Shown here: positions 48,154 to 62,806 of the stretch, piece after piece | Layout of the letters: every line of letters begins with the position of its first letter | Position numbering within the stretch: position 1 is the stretch's first letter | NCBI GenBank assembly: GCA_036785325.1 | Contig: JAXIVH010000002.1 | Span: 4,769,602-4,833,601, forward strand | DNA from: Urophycis tenuis | Lineage: Eukaryota; Chordata; Actinopteri; Gadiformes; Phycidae | Direction of reading: 5' to 3' | Length of the DNA: 64,000 nt | Made by a program: the position numbers and the translations under genes | The notes under the pieces: model-generated | The model's database searches: none | What the model was told of the DNA's origin: nothing | Seen by the model: only the letters and a program-made list of their open reading frames with translations

Positions 48154-48929
48154 CAACAGTACAATGTCATACAAGCTCGACATCATGCTCTCGCCAGTAT
48201 TTGTGATGGATAGAGTAAAAACAAATCTGAAGAAAAGTAAAAATACCCCTGCATATTTCCTCCAAGCACAAGTCTTATGAATTTAGGAGGGTTTGAGACA
48301 TACGTAAATCAGTATACAGAAGTATAGCTTCAACAATGGCAGAAATAACCACTAATAAAGGTAATTGTCTCAATTTGTCAGACAATCTGAAGGGATGTCA
48401 ATTTTGTTGACCAAGCTGCACTATTGAACGAGTTCATCATTTGAAAAAATAGTTATATGGCTAAATAACCTGATATTTTAAATGAATGTATGGCTATGCA
48501 ACTGTCCAAATATCAAACTATCAACTGCTGTAAATCTATAAACGTTTGTTTTTGTACACATATTAAACCTTCATGGTGTTTGTCCAGGAGTGGGTCATGG
48601 TTTTAAATAGAAACCCCCCCATTTACGCAGGTTTCTGGTAAACAATATTTATGTGATCACAGAGGACAGATAGGCCGTCCCATGGGCAGCCTGGGATCTG
48701 ATAACATTACCAAGGGCATAAACAAGCCAGATGACATGAGGTCCGCAGTTTCCAAATTCATCATAACAACCACAAATTACAGTAACTGACCACATAGAAA
48801 CACCCCACAGGCCGGGAAATACATGTTCAACTCTGATTTGAAAAAGGGAGACATTTAATTTTTACAAACAGAGAGCTGCATGCACTCAAGCATGGACATG
48901 CACACCTCCAGAGCCCTTTTTATACAACA

Positions 48930-49066
<137 letters not shown>

Positions 49067-50154
49067 GACTGTAATATCTTTCAACCAAATTAAACAGTGT
49101 GCTGCTGAAAAGTGTGAAAAGTGTGCATTTCAATGGAGCAGAACCTGCATTATCAGTATTATCAGGCCTGTCCCTATAGGCTGAGTACACATTGCAGGGT
49201 GGTCAGTCCTGAACCAACAGCACACACAGACAACAACCCCATCACCAAACTGTGGAATGTGACACCTTGGTCCCACCTCAGCCAGTGCCAGCCTCACAGT
49301 GGGCCACCCAGCTGACCTGCACACTTTACAGACCTCTGGCCGTCCAAGTCTATCCAGCAACTGGGTTCACTCATGATCTTAGAAGCTAAGGCGTTGCGGT
49401 ACAAATGCGAAATCTGTCTCAAAGACAATGTTCAGTTCTCAACTTTGACTCACCACATCTCAAAATACAGGAATTCAGACAATAGAAATGATACAACATA
49501 TGGTATACGTATATTGAGTAATATGTACAGAAAACCTGGTCTGATATGAGGTCGTATACCGTTATATCAACACAACGTGTACATTGTGAGGGAGACTTAT
49601 GATTCCAGTGTCATATCAGTATATAGGTTTCTATTTCACTTTTCTGTTACAGCGAAATGAACGTCTCTTAGTGAACAGATCAAGCTCAAAGAGAACTGTA
49701 TTCACATAATCACAATCGAGGAAAATAATCAACTTTGCTAACTTATCCGCACACATCTTCTCCGGCTTGTTTTGTTTTGACGCACATCAAAAAAATAAAT
49801 GTTATACAATACAATGAATGTTTCCTGTATTACACAGTCAAACACTGCAATACTAACCAAAGTTTTTTTGTGAGTCAATAAAACCAAACAAAACAGTTGA
49901 AACAATGACCAAACAGATCGCAAAGAACATGAATCCTACTTACACGGGGCCCGGTGTGGCGTGTTAAATCCACATGACAAGAGATGGCAGAAACTGAAAC
50001 TGCAACACAACACAATGAGAGAATGAGCAATCACGGGCGCTCCCACTGGCTTCAACGTGGTCAGGAGAACACACCTCACGCACACACACACAAACACACA
50101 CACCCCGCACTGACACAGAACAGCCCTGCAGAAGACTGTCTGAGCTCCCCCCCC

Positions 50155-50181
50155 ACCACCACCACCACCACCACCACCACC
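50155..50181. repeat. (ACC)n microsatellite
   Basis: About nine ACC units following a C run, intergenic. Confidence 0.85.
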
Positions 50182-51188
50182 GCCCCCAAGTCCAATCCGA
50201 GCCAAGCCCAGCCTGTGCAATCACTCCTGCCTGCCTGCCCAGTTCCTCCAGGCTGCAGCCCTGCAGTATGCGTTAGAGCAGAGGACGCTGATGACCAGGC
50301 CCACAGCTATACAAACACACACACACACACACACACACACCCACTAACAGACAGATGGGTGCACACTCACGCCCCCACACAAATACACATACGTGCACAG
50401 CAAATGCTCATGCACACACACATGATATAACATGCAAATGTGCATGCATACAAGTGCACACCCACACATACACGCTATAACACACGTGTGTGCGCACACA
50501 CACACACACACACAGACACACACATTCCCCTGTCAATGCGGGCTCACGACAGTCATGTCTTAAACATTTAGGGAGTATGACAACATAATAAGCCCAAACT
50601 ATTAGAAAACAATAATAACACATGCATTATTCTACATCCCTCCGTGGGCTTTAAAGGGGACAAAATGCTCCAGTCCACACCAACCACCGCTGCTTCCCCT
50701 CGAGGGCAGGAGACAGCTGTTGCAGGGGACAGCCACGCACTCCGAGCACAAGGGTGGAAGAGGGTGCCACCTGTTAACCCCCCCCCCCCCCCCCCCCCAA
50801 CAACAATGTACCTTGGCCTCCCTGTTGTGTGAACGTCTAGGTCCCACACTGAAGCCACTGTCTTCCCACACAACATGCAAGCACAGGTGGCTGGGGGAGG
50901 CAAGGTCGAGTTACACACCAGACTCCCACTCAGCTCAGTCCGGCCCACTCGGCCCCCCCCCCCCCCCCCCGCCATACCAACTGGTCCAATAACACCTACG
51001 ATGAGATGCAGGGACAGCGTGAACTCTGCTTTCCATTAAATACACCTCGGTATAATTTGACATGTCTGTACAGACCTGCCCGGGTTCTAAAGCCTTATCC
51101 AATATGTTTCAACAAGCAATTGAAACATTTCTTCAAGACATGATAAAGGTACTGGATTTGGACGATGCACGTTCTCCACGTTATACTC

Positions 51189-51360
51189 TTGGCAGTAACT
51201 CAGTGGGTAGAGCGGGTGGACAGAGCGGGTTGTCCACTAACCATAGGGTCGGTGGTTCGATCCCCTTGATCCACCCACCTCCAACTGTCCACATGTCGAA
51301 CCCCACAAATGTACCGATTGTAAGTAGCTTTGGACAAAAGTGTCTGCTAAATACCCCTTT
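51189..51360 (+). mobile_element. tRNA-derived SINE
   Basis: The head has an A box (TAACTCAGTGGGTAGAGC) and a B box (GGTTCGATCCC) with normal spacing. The 3' end reads GTAAGTAGCTTTGGACAAAA then GTGTCTGCTAAAT, the tail shared by many teleost SINEs and their partner LINEs. A short internal duplication (AGAGCGGGTGGACAGAGCGG) follows the A box. The element looks nearly complete. Confidence 0.8.
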
Positions 51361-53313
51361 TACTCTGTAATGAAACATAACTACCCCCTCTCTCCTACTC
51401 GACCACTGTCCAACGCATACATTGTTAGGTGTAATACCACCTGTCAAATTATCCGTAATGACGGACATTAATATTTAAGTCAAATGAATGTAATTTCATT
51501 AATCTCCACTGACATGCCCCATGAATATGATACAAAGAATTATATGCGACGGCCAGTCGGTACGACTCCAATGCCAAAATTAGGAACCAAACGAAATTAG
51601 ACTCAAACAAGTTAGACAAAAAGCTGGAAAAACAGAAGAAGCTTAACAAACCCAATTACCACTTACCTTCTTCTGCTCAGCAGCCCTGGTGTTCCCGCCT
51701 TAAAACAACACACTGAGATGAGCCCATGGCTCTCCGGTCCCCAGTGAGCTAAAGGGCAGCTGTCTAACCAGAGAGGACCAGAGAGGTACCTGACATGTCT
51801 CATCAGACGCACAGCTCTGTTGACTGTGAAGAAGCCGACGGTATTCAGCACCAGCCGGGCTACAGGGTTCCTGGCCCCTGCAGGCATCCCAATTCCTTGG
51901 CGGGGCGTAGCCTAGCTCTTATCTAGCACCCATCTCCTGCTGTGTGTACACTGTCAGGCTGCAGTGTGGCCCCGATGGCCCAGCACGTCAACACACACAC
52001 ACACACACACACGTGCAAACAAACAGACACACACACACACACAGATGTGCATGGGAGAGCGTGCACACACACACACACACACACACAACCAGAGTCTCAA
52101 ACAGAGGAACCTTTCCTCTGTCCTGGAGACGCTCTATTCTGATGTGAAATACACTTATATGCATTTACAATTTCTGGGGCAAATTCCAGAGATTCCTTCC
52201 GATTTCCGAACCAATTACTATCGTAATTGGGATTGTAACCACAGAGCTGCCACGGTTAAAATAACAAAGGGAGCCGCCATAAAGAGATCAGCAATATCAG
52301 AGAAACTGTAAATCAGAGAGAATTTGAGACAGTCTCTCAGACCTGCAGGGGAGACAATGCTGAGCCTGTCAAAATGCAAACTGGATCCTTGTGATTCGCC
52401 AGATGTCGGCCTGCATTGTTGTGTGGATTACTGGAACCACTTGCCAAACACCTCCAGGTGTGCATTCCACACAGGGCAGGGGCAAGGTGGAGCCCCTCCC
52501 CTGAATCAATAAAAACGCTGACTTTACTCGGGCTCCTGGCCTTCCAACGTTGCATTCCTTCACAAAGAGAGGAGGCTCAGAAGAGCGGCACTGCTTTTCT
52601 GACAGTGTATGAGGAGACCAGACATAAAGGTTCCCCACTCTCTGACCCCACTTCACAGCAATTGGTAAGGAAGTAGAGGATCTGAGATGAAGGAGCCAAG
52701 CTGAGAGCCTGAGCTTTGGTCTGAGCTGTACACCTGGTCACACCTGGCTCTGTAATCTGCGCAGGAGGAAGGACCAGAAAATAACAGTTCCTCTCTGTAG
52801 GTTCCTCCTGTTGGGCTTATGACAGAGAGGCAGGTGAACAAACTCACTTACAGCCAACGACTGGTGGTCAAAAGACAAAGATAATATACAGATCTTGAAT
52901 GTCACTGTTTTGGCGTCTCAAGTATATTTGTCATGAAAATGTTATTCAAAGTTATTGCTCATAATTTTTTTTTTATAGCCATCCAGTTTTAACATTCTTA
53001 GGTTAAAATTACATTCACGTTCAGCTACTGCCCATGCCAACAGGCAATGAAAGATAAATCCATTAGGCTATGATGATGGCCTAATGTGATGATGGCCATC
53101 ATGATGCCCTTCCTCATTTCCAGTAAAGCAGCACATGACCCAGGAGAGGCCCAGACAGCAGCCCGGGAACATTAAGAACATGCTGCCGTGCACTTGACCC
53201 TGCGGCAACACACACTACAAATGATGGCACATCTGGAGATAACACACAGAGAGAGGGGGTGTGTGTGTGTGGGAGGGAGAGATAGCGGGAGATAGAGGCA
53301 GAAAGACACAGAG

Positions 53314-53315
<2 letters not shown>

Positions 53316-53395
<80 letters not shown>
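53316..53395. repeat. (GA)n microsatellite
   Basis: Two pure GA blocks separated by GGAGGGAG, intergenic. Confidence 0.9.
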
Positions 53396-53397
<2 letters not shown>

Positions 53398-56300
53398 GGA
53401 GAAAGAGAGAGCTAGAGGTAGAGTGGGGGGCGGTCAGTAGTTAGGAAAGCAGATAGGGAAGGCGAGGTGCTTCCTGTTTTCATGGATCTAATTATACCCC
53501 TCTCTCCTGAGGATGGAGCATATGGGCAGAGGTTCCTGGAGGCCATCAAAGATCAACTCCTTAACCACAAAACAACATTTCTATATATTTTATTACGCTA
53601 TGTAGCCTCACTTTGTGTTACCGTCCACACACGTGTGAGCAGAGGGTACATATTATCTAGTTATGTCTGCTTGAAGTGAAATGTATTATTCTACAATAGT
53701 GAATCATGATATAATCAGGGAACAATGTATTTCGTATAATGTGTTCTAATCTCTTCTGTCTGATCTCTTCAGTGTAATTTTGTTTGAATTGATATGTTCA
53801 ACGATTCACCATTCATCATCATCACACAACATCATGTTCTTTCGAAGAAAAACGCATTTCTTGGAAATGAGATTGTTACAGACAGAAATTCACGGACGCC
53901 AACATGGAGTACATTGAGGTGATTTGTAGCATGGTGTTTTCCCCCCCAAGGCATTGTGGGTTTGCTGGGACATTGGGTAACTTTTAACATATTTGCTTTA
54001 GTCATTACGGAGACAGTTCTGTCCACCAACAGATCCACCAGACTTCTTTGTAAACTTCCAGCTACCTCGAATAACGAATAACCAAAAACTGAAAAATACT
54101 ACAGCATAAAAGTAACTTCATATATAACTGAATATTAGGGATGTAAAGACCGTACATATGAAAAAAATGATATGAAAAAATGTCAGAGATACGGCTGAGT
54201 GGATTCAAAACCATAGCATCCGAACATAGCACTCGGATTGCAGATATAATGAATAAATAGCGTTTGTTCAAGGAGTATCCGGACCGTGCCTCTAGTGTGT
54301 GTTTCTGTGTGTGACTGAAGGTGACCCAACCTCAACCCTCTGTTGGCAAATCGTCATATCCATATCCATGTCCACCCACTCCGCCCTTGCCCCCTCCGTC
54401 CGCCCTTAGCCATAACACTACCAGGGCAACACAAGCAAACAAAATGTCTGACACAATTTAAAATGCACCAGCCAAAAGCTTTTGGATTGCGCAAAAGCTG
54501 CCATGTAAAATGAAAACGAAACAGCAGTGATCAAAGTGTGCTGGAGTTAGTGCTAAAACTGAGTATAACAGTGGCAGCACCACCGTCATCTATAAAGGCG
54601 GCATGGTTATGAAAGACAAAAGGTAATGTTAACCATATGAGCAGGTACTTAGAAAGTGTGCTCCCCGCAACACTACCAGGTTGATGGTGTAGGGATAATA
54701 TATCTGCAACTTGTGTAGTAGACAATAAACTAAAATGGTAATTAAACAACATATAATAATAACAACATATTTTCTAAATCAACCCATAACAATAAACAAT
54801 ATTAGCTGCAATATATATTTATATATACTACAGTAGGTAAAGCTAACGGGAGAAATATACATCAACTACACATCAACTTGCTACGGCTACAACTCATGTG
54901 GCCGTGGCAACAATCCTTCCCTCTCGTCAACCTTTATAGATTATACATTCACATTATTATCTTCACGGCAAACAACTTGACTACTACATGTAGTCCAGAC
55001 CTTGGCCTAGGATTTAAAGGCAATTAGCTACTTCATTTAAATTCATATATTTAATTTGTCTAATCTAACCTAAATATAATCCAACCTGAATCAAATGATA
55101 TTGAGTCATCTTTGAGCCAGTGCATTAGATCGCTACAAATGTAGCTGCATTGTTTGTATTGTATCATAGACCATGTATCTATACACAACCTTACATATTA
55201 AGCTTCACTTAATCCATGACACAACTCACTGTACTGTCAGCAGTGGCTGCCAGAAAAGCTATTTGAAGCACTATGAAGTTATATAAACAAAACGGAGACA
55301 GAGTTATGATTGCTTCCTGTTGAAATGCAGAGTAGATAGCATTTCTAAAAGCTTTTCAAGGACGATGAGCAAATATCCCCTTTCATAGGCCTATGTCTAG
55401 TGTTCATCAAAGGGGTAGGTGTCCTGGTAAGACAAGCCTCATTCCTCAGGTGTAGGCCCTCTGGTGGTGAGACTGAGGACCTGGGCCGGCTTTTAAGAAC
55501 TTCTGACAACAGGGCAAAACGTGACACACAATTCAGAAAAACACAAACTTGGTAAAACACCACCATAAAAAAGCAGCAAAAAAGATAAAGAACATGCAAC
55601 ACATGAGCCCGGTCCAAAACAGTTTGCATCATTTGGCCACCGCAAGAATCTCCTGAACCATAAAACACAATCAGTCTGAACACTTGGTTGAAACGGTTTA
55701 CAATCAACCTTTAAGCCTTTTTAGTATGCAGAAACGTAAGGAGCAGGCTGAGAGTTCTGAGGCGGGGGGCTGGAAGGCACCATCCCTCTAACTGTGGGTC
55801 CTCATCAACCGCCTCTCATCGCCTAGCAACCACATTATGAGCCACAGAATGTGTACAGTGGCCTACAGTGGCATTGTTCCCTTGGTCTGCATCCTTCCCT
55901 CCATTTGAACTTCTGTCACTTACTTACAAGTAAGCGGGTAAACACAAAGTAAACCGTTGGTCAATATTTTAATCTAATTTAAGAGTTGCACGTTTGTGTG
56001 GTGTAATAATGTAGTTTAAAAAGCTTTGCGTGGGCTTGGTGCTGTGTTGTTATACCTCAGTCATAAACCACATTGGCGATATTAACACCTATAAAAATAG
56101 TGTCAGGTTCTCCACAAATAGGCCGAAAGAGGGCATTACCACGTAGGCCTACCAGTGCTTCCTTGTTGATCCTGTATATGTTTCCAAATGCTGTAATTTG
56201 TAACAAAGATGGACTCAGCCTTTTAAACATTATCTCCACGTCGTTAACATTTCACACACTACATGAAAAGCCCTTTTGCATGACTAATTAGTAAGAAAAG

Positions 56301-58746
56301 TGTAATTATGTAGTTTTGTTTAGTTCAAGATGGCATCTGCTATAAAACTAAAACATGCCAGAATAGTTTATTGTGTGCTTTAGAATTAGTTATTCCCTAC
56401 AGATTCTGGTCCAAAGCTTGGGACTTAATCAAGTGGAAATTGGGGATAAGGGCTGGGGTCAGGGTAGAAGCTACAGGGTAAATGTTCAAATAAAGACCTC
56501 ATGCAGTGTGCTTTGATGTATCTCTGTGGTAGTAATATGCCAAGATTTGACAGGAGGCTATCATCGAAAACCTAGAGATCATGTTTGTAAAAAAAAAAAA
56601 AAAAGTGCAAATCAATAGTTTAAAGTACATTTTACCATTCTGTGTGATTATACTTAAAAAATTCCAGGCTATCACAGGACATGTCAGTGTTCCCAAATGT
56701 GGTTATCATATTTTCTAATTGTCTGTTATTCACTCATGTGAAAACTTGCCCAAACTCCCTTTTACAATATCAGCATTCAATGGGGATTCTTCCCTGTTAG
56801 TCCCATGCTCCCATACAAGCAGACAAGCTCCCACTGATCCATTGTGTTGCAAAGCCTTTCTCATGCATGTTTTGCAGCAAAGCCAGCGTATCGATGGGTC
56901 TGAGGATAATCATGTTTTCTGAGGACAAGCCACTCAGCTCCACGAAAATGAAGCCGCAGGGAAAGGTTACTTCAAATCAAATGTATATTAGGACGGGATG
57001 TCAACAAGGCGGCTGGAAAACCGTTATTAAACTATTTCATCCCAAAACCAACCCGCCGAGTCCACTTGTCGGGCGTTATGGTCACGGGAACTGCACACAA
57101 AGGTACAAATAAAGTGTTAAAAACGTGAGTGGACCGTTCACAGTGCGGTGTCCTTTTCTTACCACGACTCCTGGCTCTCCAGCAGCAGGTGCACGTTGGT
57201 GGTTGGATGGAGCGCCGATGCTTCCTGACTCCGGGGACAACTTGTCACCACTTGTCACAACAGCAGCAACCCTTAAAACAAGTTTTGCCAACTTTATAAC
57301 CTCGATCAATAGAGTCTACTTTCTGAAACGAGAAACACAACGAGTACAACGCGCGACGCCACTAGAAATAGCTTCCAACTTCCAAGATACACAACACACA
57401 CACACACGCAGGTTGGGAATCGCCGACGGTCAGTGTTGAGGGAGGTTGGAATAGGCACACAAAGTGGATATTTGCATTAAGCCTCCCCTCCCCTTTCCTT
57501 TCAGAGCTGCCATTGTTTGTCTCTCAGTTGGAGCTCTGATTTAGCCCTTGCGTAAATCCTTTACTGCCAGACCAGGGAATGTTCCCCTGCACCCAGTTAC
57601 ACCGACTTGATGAAACGCATTCACACGGAACACAACAACGAAACGGGTTTGCTGGGCCGTTGTAAATATCTAAGTGCTAATGTATATATTACTCATATGA
57701 TCAATAACCGAGTAAAAGTTTCGGTTGGACGACGAGTACGCTGCTTCGTTTAATCTGAAATGAAGACAGCCGCCTTACCAGTCTGAAAACATGTTTCATG
57801 AAGCTATGTGTATGTAGTTCTTCTCGATCCACTTTTTTTCCCCCAATTTAAACTTGTCTCGTCTCGACAGGGTTGTTGAGGTCTGTTCCCGCTGTGACCA
57901 CACGGCGGCAGTATAACCCCGCAGACTGACACGTGGTAGTCTATACAGTATCGGTATCTCACCTCTTAGCAGCAATAAGCATGTCCACGGCAAAGACGTC
58001 AATGTTATGTATATATGTTTAATAAAATATATAAAAGACAAAATACATATATGCATATTTATACCGATGAAGTATGCATATACAGTTTAATAATTATACA
58101 GTAAAATGTGTTTACATGTAGAGATTTTTATACATATAACAAGTCATGTTTTTTGCATTTAAACTGGCAGTGGTGATTTCCTTTCTCTCTTCACAGGGAA
58201 TCCCGTAAGTCCACAGTAGGGAGACCCAGAAGAAGAGAAAAAAGCAACTTTGAAGAGCTTAAGAGCAGCAGCACCTGAACACCTGAGATCCACGGTTTCT
58301 GAAGGTCTCCTAACACATCCCTCACCTGACACGCAACTTCTTAGGACAAGCACATTAGACTAACAGCATCAGGAGGGATATACTTAATATAGCAAATGAC
58401 CTCAGCACTGCTCATTGATGTCCCTTTATGAGAAAAAATGTTACACACAACGGAGCAGTACGGAAAAAGCTCATCTTAACATTAAATCAGAACTGTGCCA
58501 TACAACTTTCATAACAGACAACTTCATACAGGAAAAAAAAGCATCATACTGTCCAACATCCACCACACTACACACCATTCTCTTCATGGGGTCTACGTCA
58601 ACATTTCATAGCTTGCAAACGGCGGCCAACAGCCATGACAGTGTGGCAGTGACACAGACGTCTCAGGTCAGTAGGTCCACGGGAGTCCTTCAGGTTGGGG
58701 GGCTTGGTGGTTGGTCCCTGGGGCTGGGGGTTGAGCTTTGACGCGT

Positions 58747-59044
58747 TCATGTCTGATGGTAATGGTGATAGTGGTGGTGGTGGTGGTGTTCGTGGTGGTG
58801 GTGGTGCTCGTGCCTCTGGACCAGGGGCACCACCGCCCCGGGGCTGCCGGGGGGGCTGGAGACCTGCTCTTTCTCCAGGGCGGGCAGGACCGAGGACACC
58901 GCGGGGGCGTGGTGCTGGTGCTGGTGCTGGTGCCGGCTCAGCTCCGGGTGGGACTGCGAGGGAGGCGACAGGGGGGTCTTGCCGTTGGGCAGGGCGTCTC
59001 GGGTCCTGGCCCTTAGGCGTTTGCTGTGGCTGTACTGCAGCGGG

Positions 59045-59079
<35 letters not shown>

Positions 59080-62000
59080 GTGCTGCTGGTGATGGTGGCC
59101 CGTGTTGCCGTGCGGCTGGTGGGGGAGGTGGTACACGTCCTGGCCGCCGTGCGGCGCCGGCGGGTGCCCGCCGTGACACTTGTTGGCTCTGCCGCTCCAG
59201 TTTCCCCCGCCCGCGCCGCCGCCCTTGTAGGCGCCGCCGCGGGGCGACTTGAGGAGGTGGGCGCCCTTGCTGCCGGCCCCCCGCGGCTCGGCGGGGTAGC
59301 AGCCGTCGGCGATGGCCTGCGAGCGGCGGTGGTGGGCGGCGTGCGCCTCGGGCTCGTGGGAGCGCGAGCGGCTCTGGGACTGGGAGCCGCGCGGCTGGGC
59401 CTCCTGGGGGGGAGGGGGAGGGGTGGTGGTGCCTGCACGACAAGGGAGGAAGATGAGGTGGTGGTTTAGGATTCAAGGCGTTGAGTGTTGCGTTGAAACA
59501 CAGAGTGCTGACTGAGAGGAACCTGACCGCCAACCACACGAGAGTAAGTAAGAGAGTAATGCTTCAGTTATGCTTCCGCGTTGCCGCAACGCTAGGGGGC
59601 TTACGGACCCATTACGCCCTTGCGGACCCCCCTTGCGTCCACCGCAAGGGCCTAACGTGCACCTCCCAAAAATCCTAGACGTGCATCGAGGCGACGCAAC
59701 ACCAACGCAGCGGCATTGGCTGTGATTGATTGGTCCACTAACTACATTCGCTGGAGATCGCTTTTCCGGTTTGCACTCATAAACACCGCCACGGTGTGAT
59801 AAATGCTTCGACTGATTGGCAACAACATATATATATAACTTTCAGCCTTCATGTCTGTAAACTTTTTTTTACTCGCTGGTAATCCGTATGTAATGACCAG
59901 AATGGTCATTCTGGTCGCCCTCTACCAGTGTGCCATTGAATTGCATTTTGACACGTAAACCCCACGCAGAACCATCACGGTCTCATGACTGCGTCCAAGC
60001 AACTTCGTGGCCATTGCGTGATCAGTACGTGATTACTACGTGGAACCATAACCGACACTTAAGGCTTACACTGACTGCTTTTCACCTCTTGCTTACCAAT
60101 ATGAACAAGGGCTGTTTCTGGCTCTTTTTTTTTGGGGGGGGGGGGGGGTCCTATGCAAAGTGTTTTTCTGCCCCCCCCCCTTTTTTTTTTTTTAGAAACT
60201 ATGCCATGGGGGTTCCAATCACTCAAAGCATAAGAGGCTAGATCTGTGACTTTTTTTTCTCTCAAATTAAATGAAACAGCTCAAGTTTTCAAGTCCAGTC
60301 ATTTAAACCTTCAGAAACTGAGAATAAGTGGGAAACCCTGGGGCTCTGTTACATCAAGAAACTCCTGAAAAACGTACAGGATTTACCGAATTTGCATTAT
60401 CTCCCAAATGCACATAAATGATACCGAATTTCACTTAAAACTATTATTTCAAATGTAAGGAACACATTTGTCGAAGAATAAAAATGGAGGAAAACATAAA
60501 CAATACAAATAAAATAAACAAGGCCATTACACAGAACGAACAAAAATGTAATTAGCGCATCATAAACATAAATAATGACACTGGCATCCAGTGGTGTGTT
60601 TCATGTACAAAATCACTCATTATAACGCTCAAAACCAATGGCGGTTCTAGCCTATAAAAACATATCACGTGGGTCGTAAAACGTTGGTGTGGGTCGTGAG
60701 TCAAACCTGTTGTATCAATTACAAGGGAAGCCTGCATGTGCATTTTACCTCATTCATAGTGTCAGGCTGATCTGGCCCAATTGCTGGGATTCATGGATTT
60801 TAGAATATAGATCTCAGTGAATTTGGGGAGGGTGGAAATCCTGCGTCTTGAAAGCCTGTGTTCATCATTGTCAATAATGTCACGTGTCCCTACTCAACCA
60901 CTGATGGGTGATACATGAACTGCCCTTTAAGCATCAGATTTGAGGACACTGATGTTGATCTGTACATACCCTGCGTCAGCATTCGGGTTGCATTGCTGTA
61001 CTGAATGGGTGTGCTTTTATTGTCCCCAGAAGAGCTATCGAGAGGGAGGGGATGAACACCATCGCACATTTTTCCACCACTGCTAGCGTCAATATAAAAA
61101 TGCAAATGACACACATAACAAACTAATAATATACACGTGAATGTGTAATGTTGAGGTTGATTTGCTTATAAGATGCAGCTTCCCTTTCCCTTGCAGCATT
61201 TTAATAATTACGTTCATAATTTATATTTATATTTGTATTGTAGGGTATTATAGGGTTTCTGGGGCCCTAAACGACCATATAGTCGGCATATAGCAACAAA
61301 CAGGCCTGGATAGTAAGCGTGGTGAAAGATCTTTAGAAAGTAACGGTCTTTGAATTTGGTTTCACATTCAGTATGTAGGACTCACTGACCAATACGTACC
61401 ACCACAACCACATGGGGACAGGTTTTAAGAAAGAAAAAGTCTTTGTTTTTGGTTTCGCCCCCTGTATTCACCTCTTGCTGACCAACATGAACCTCCAGCC
61501 ACATGGCGACAGGTAGAAAGTACAAGTCTTCTAGTATTCACAGCGGCAGCTCTGGCTTGTGTCATTTTGTTAAACCAGACCCTGTACTCAAAAATACTGG
61601 CATGGACTTTTAATTTCTGAAACTGCAAGTTCCACTTCTCCATCCAAGTATATTTTGTTTTTATTGGAACCTGTGTGATTTAAATTGCATAGAGAGGGAC
61701 AGTCCCATGTTCAGAAGTCTCTCTTGCCATATATCCTTTTGCTCGACCAACAGTAATTGGCAAATCCAGATGGTTAAGACAAATTACAGGGAAGGACTTT
61801 GTTTTCAGTCTTTGTTTTCAGAGTCTGGCAGATACCAAAAAAAAAAACCTGCTTCTACTGCAAATACTTCATGTAATCTCACGCCAAAAGAACGAAGTGG
61901 CTTTTGATTCCATAACCAAGAGATTGGGCTGACCTTCGAATCGGGATGTGTAGTTCTCAATACCGGCCAAGTCCAGGTAGTGGTTCCTTCTCTCTGTGTT

Positions 62001-62768
62001 CTCATCAACGCAGTAGTGCTGGCCCTCAGGGGGCGGGGCCTCCACACTCTGCTGCCCTCTGATTGCACGGAACAATAACACAAGACAACGAGTCCACAAT
62101 AAAAGTCGAGTAAGTGAAAGCGCATAAATAGCAGCTGTTGAACCACTGATCTCATTGAACTCACCCAAGAAAATGCCATAAACGTGATAACCCCAGCGAC
62201 AGTAATAGACCAACTGAATGTCAATATAATTTATACTAAATGACTGTACCATGCTCGCACATGCATAATTTCAATTTCTGTTTACATTCCATACATGCTG
62301 TTTATATTCTATACATGTTGATAGACATATGTATCTCCGTGCTGCTGTTCCGCACTTTTGCACTTTGCCATATTGCACCTTTCCTACTTCCTATACTGTA
62401 ATATGTATACGCCCACTGTCTGTCTGGCTGTATATTTTGCACTATTTTGTTATTGCACTATTATGTTATTTGTCATGTTATATGTTATATGTAGTCTGTT
62501 ATGATTATTGCACATTTGGTGTTTGGAGAAACAAAATTTCTATCCTATGTAATTTCGATCATCTGTATAATTACTTGCACTAATTGTATGGTAGAATTGA
62601 CAATAAAGTTCACTTTAACTTGACGTGACTTTGACTATTCCTATTCACTTTTTTTTAAATAATTCAGCAGACGTCAACCGAACCCTAATATCGAGCCAGA
62701 GGACCCAACACCACGACACCCCCACCACTGCATGGTCCCGCTCAAACCCCATTGAGCCGTTAACATGA

Positions 62769-62806
<38 letters not shown>

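Noticed and set aside
51201..51270. tRNA gene
   Set aside because: A and B boxes are present, but the arms do not pair as a tRNA and the SINE 3' tail follows.
59026..59469. Plus-strand ORF of Leu and Val runs
   Set aside because: It is the antisense of the CAG/CAC tract of nkd2.
58598..59539. 313-residue minus ORF overlapping the last nkd2 exon
   Set aside because: It is Pro, Arg and Ala-rich and in the wrong frame; the in-phase frame gives the nkd2 His-rich tail.
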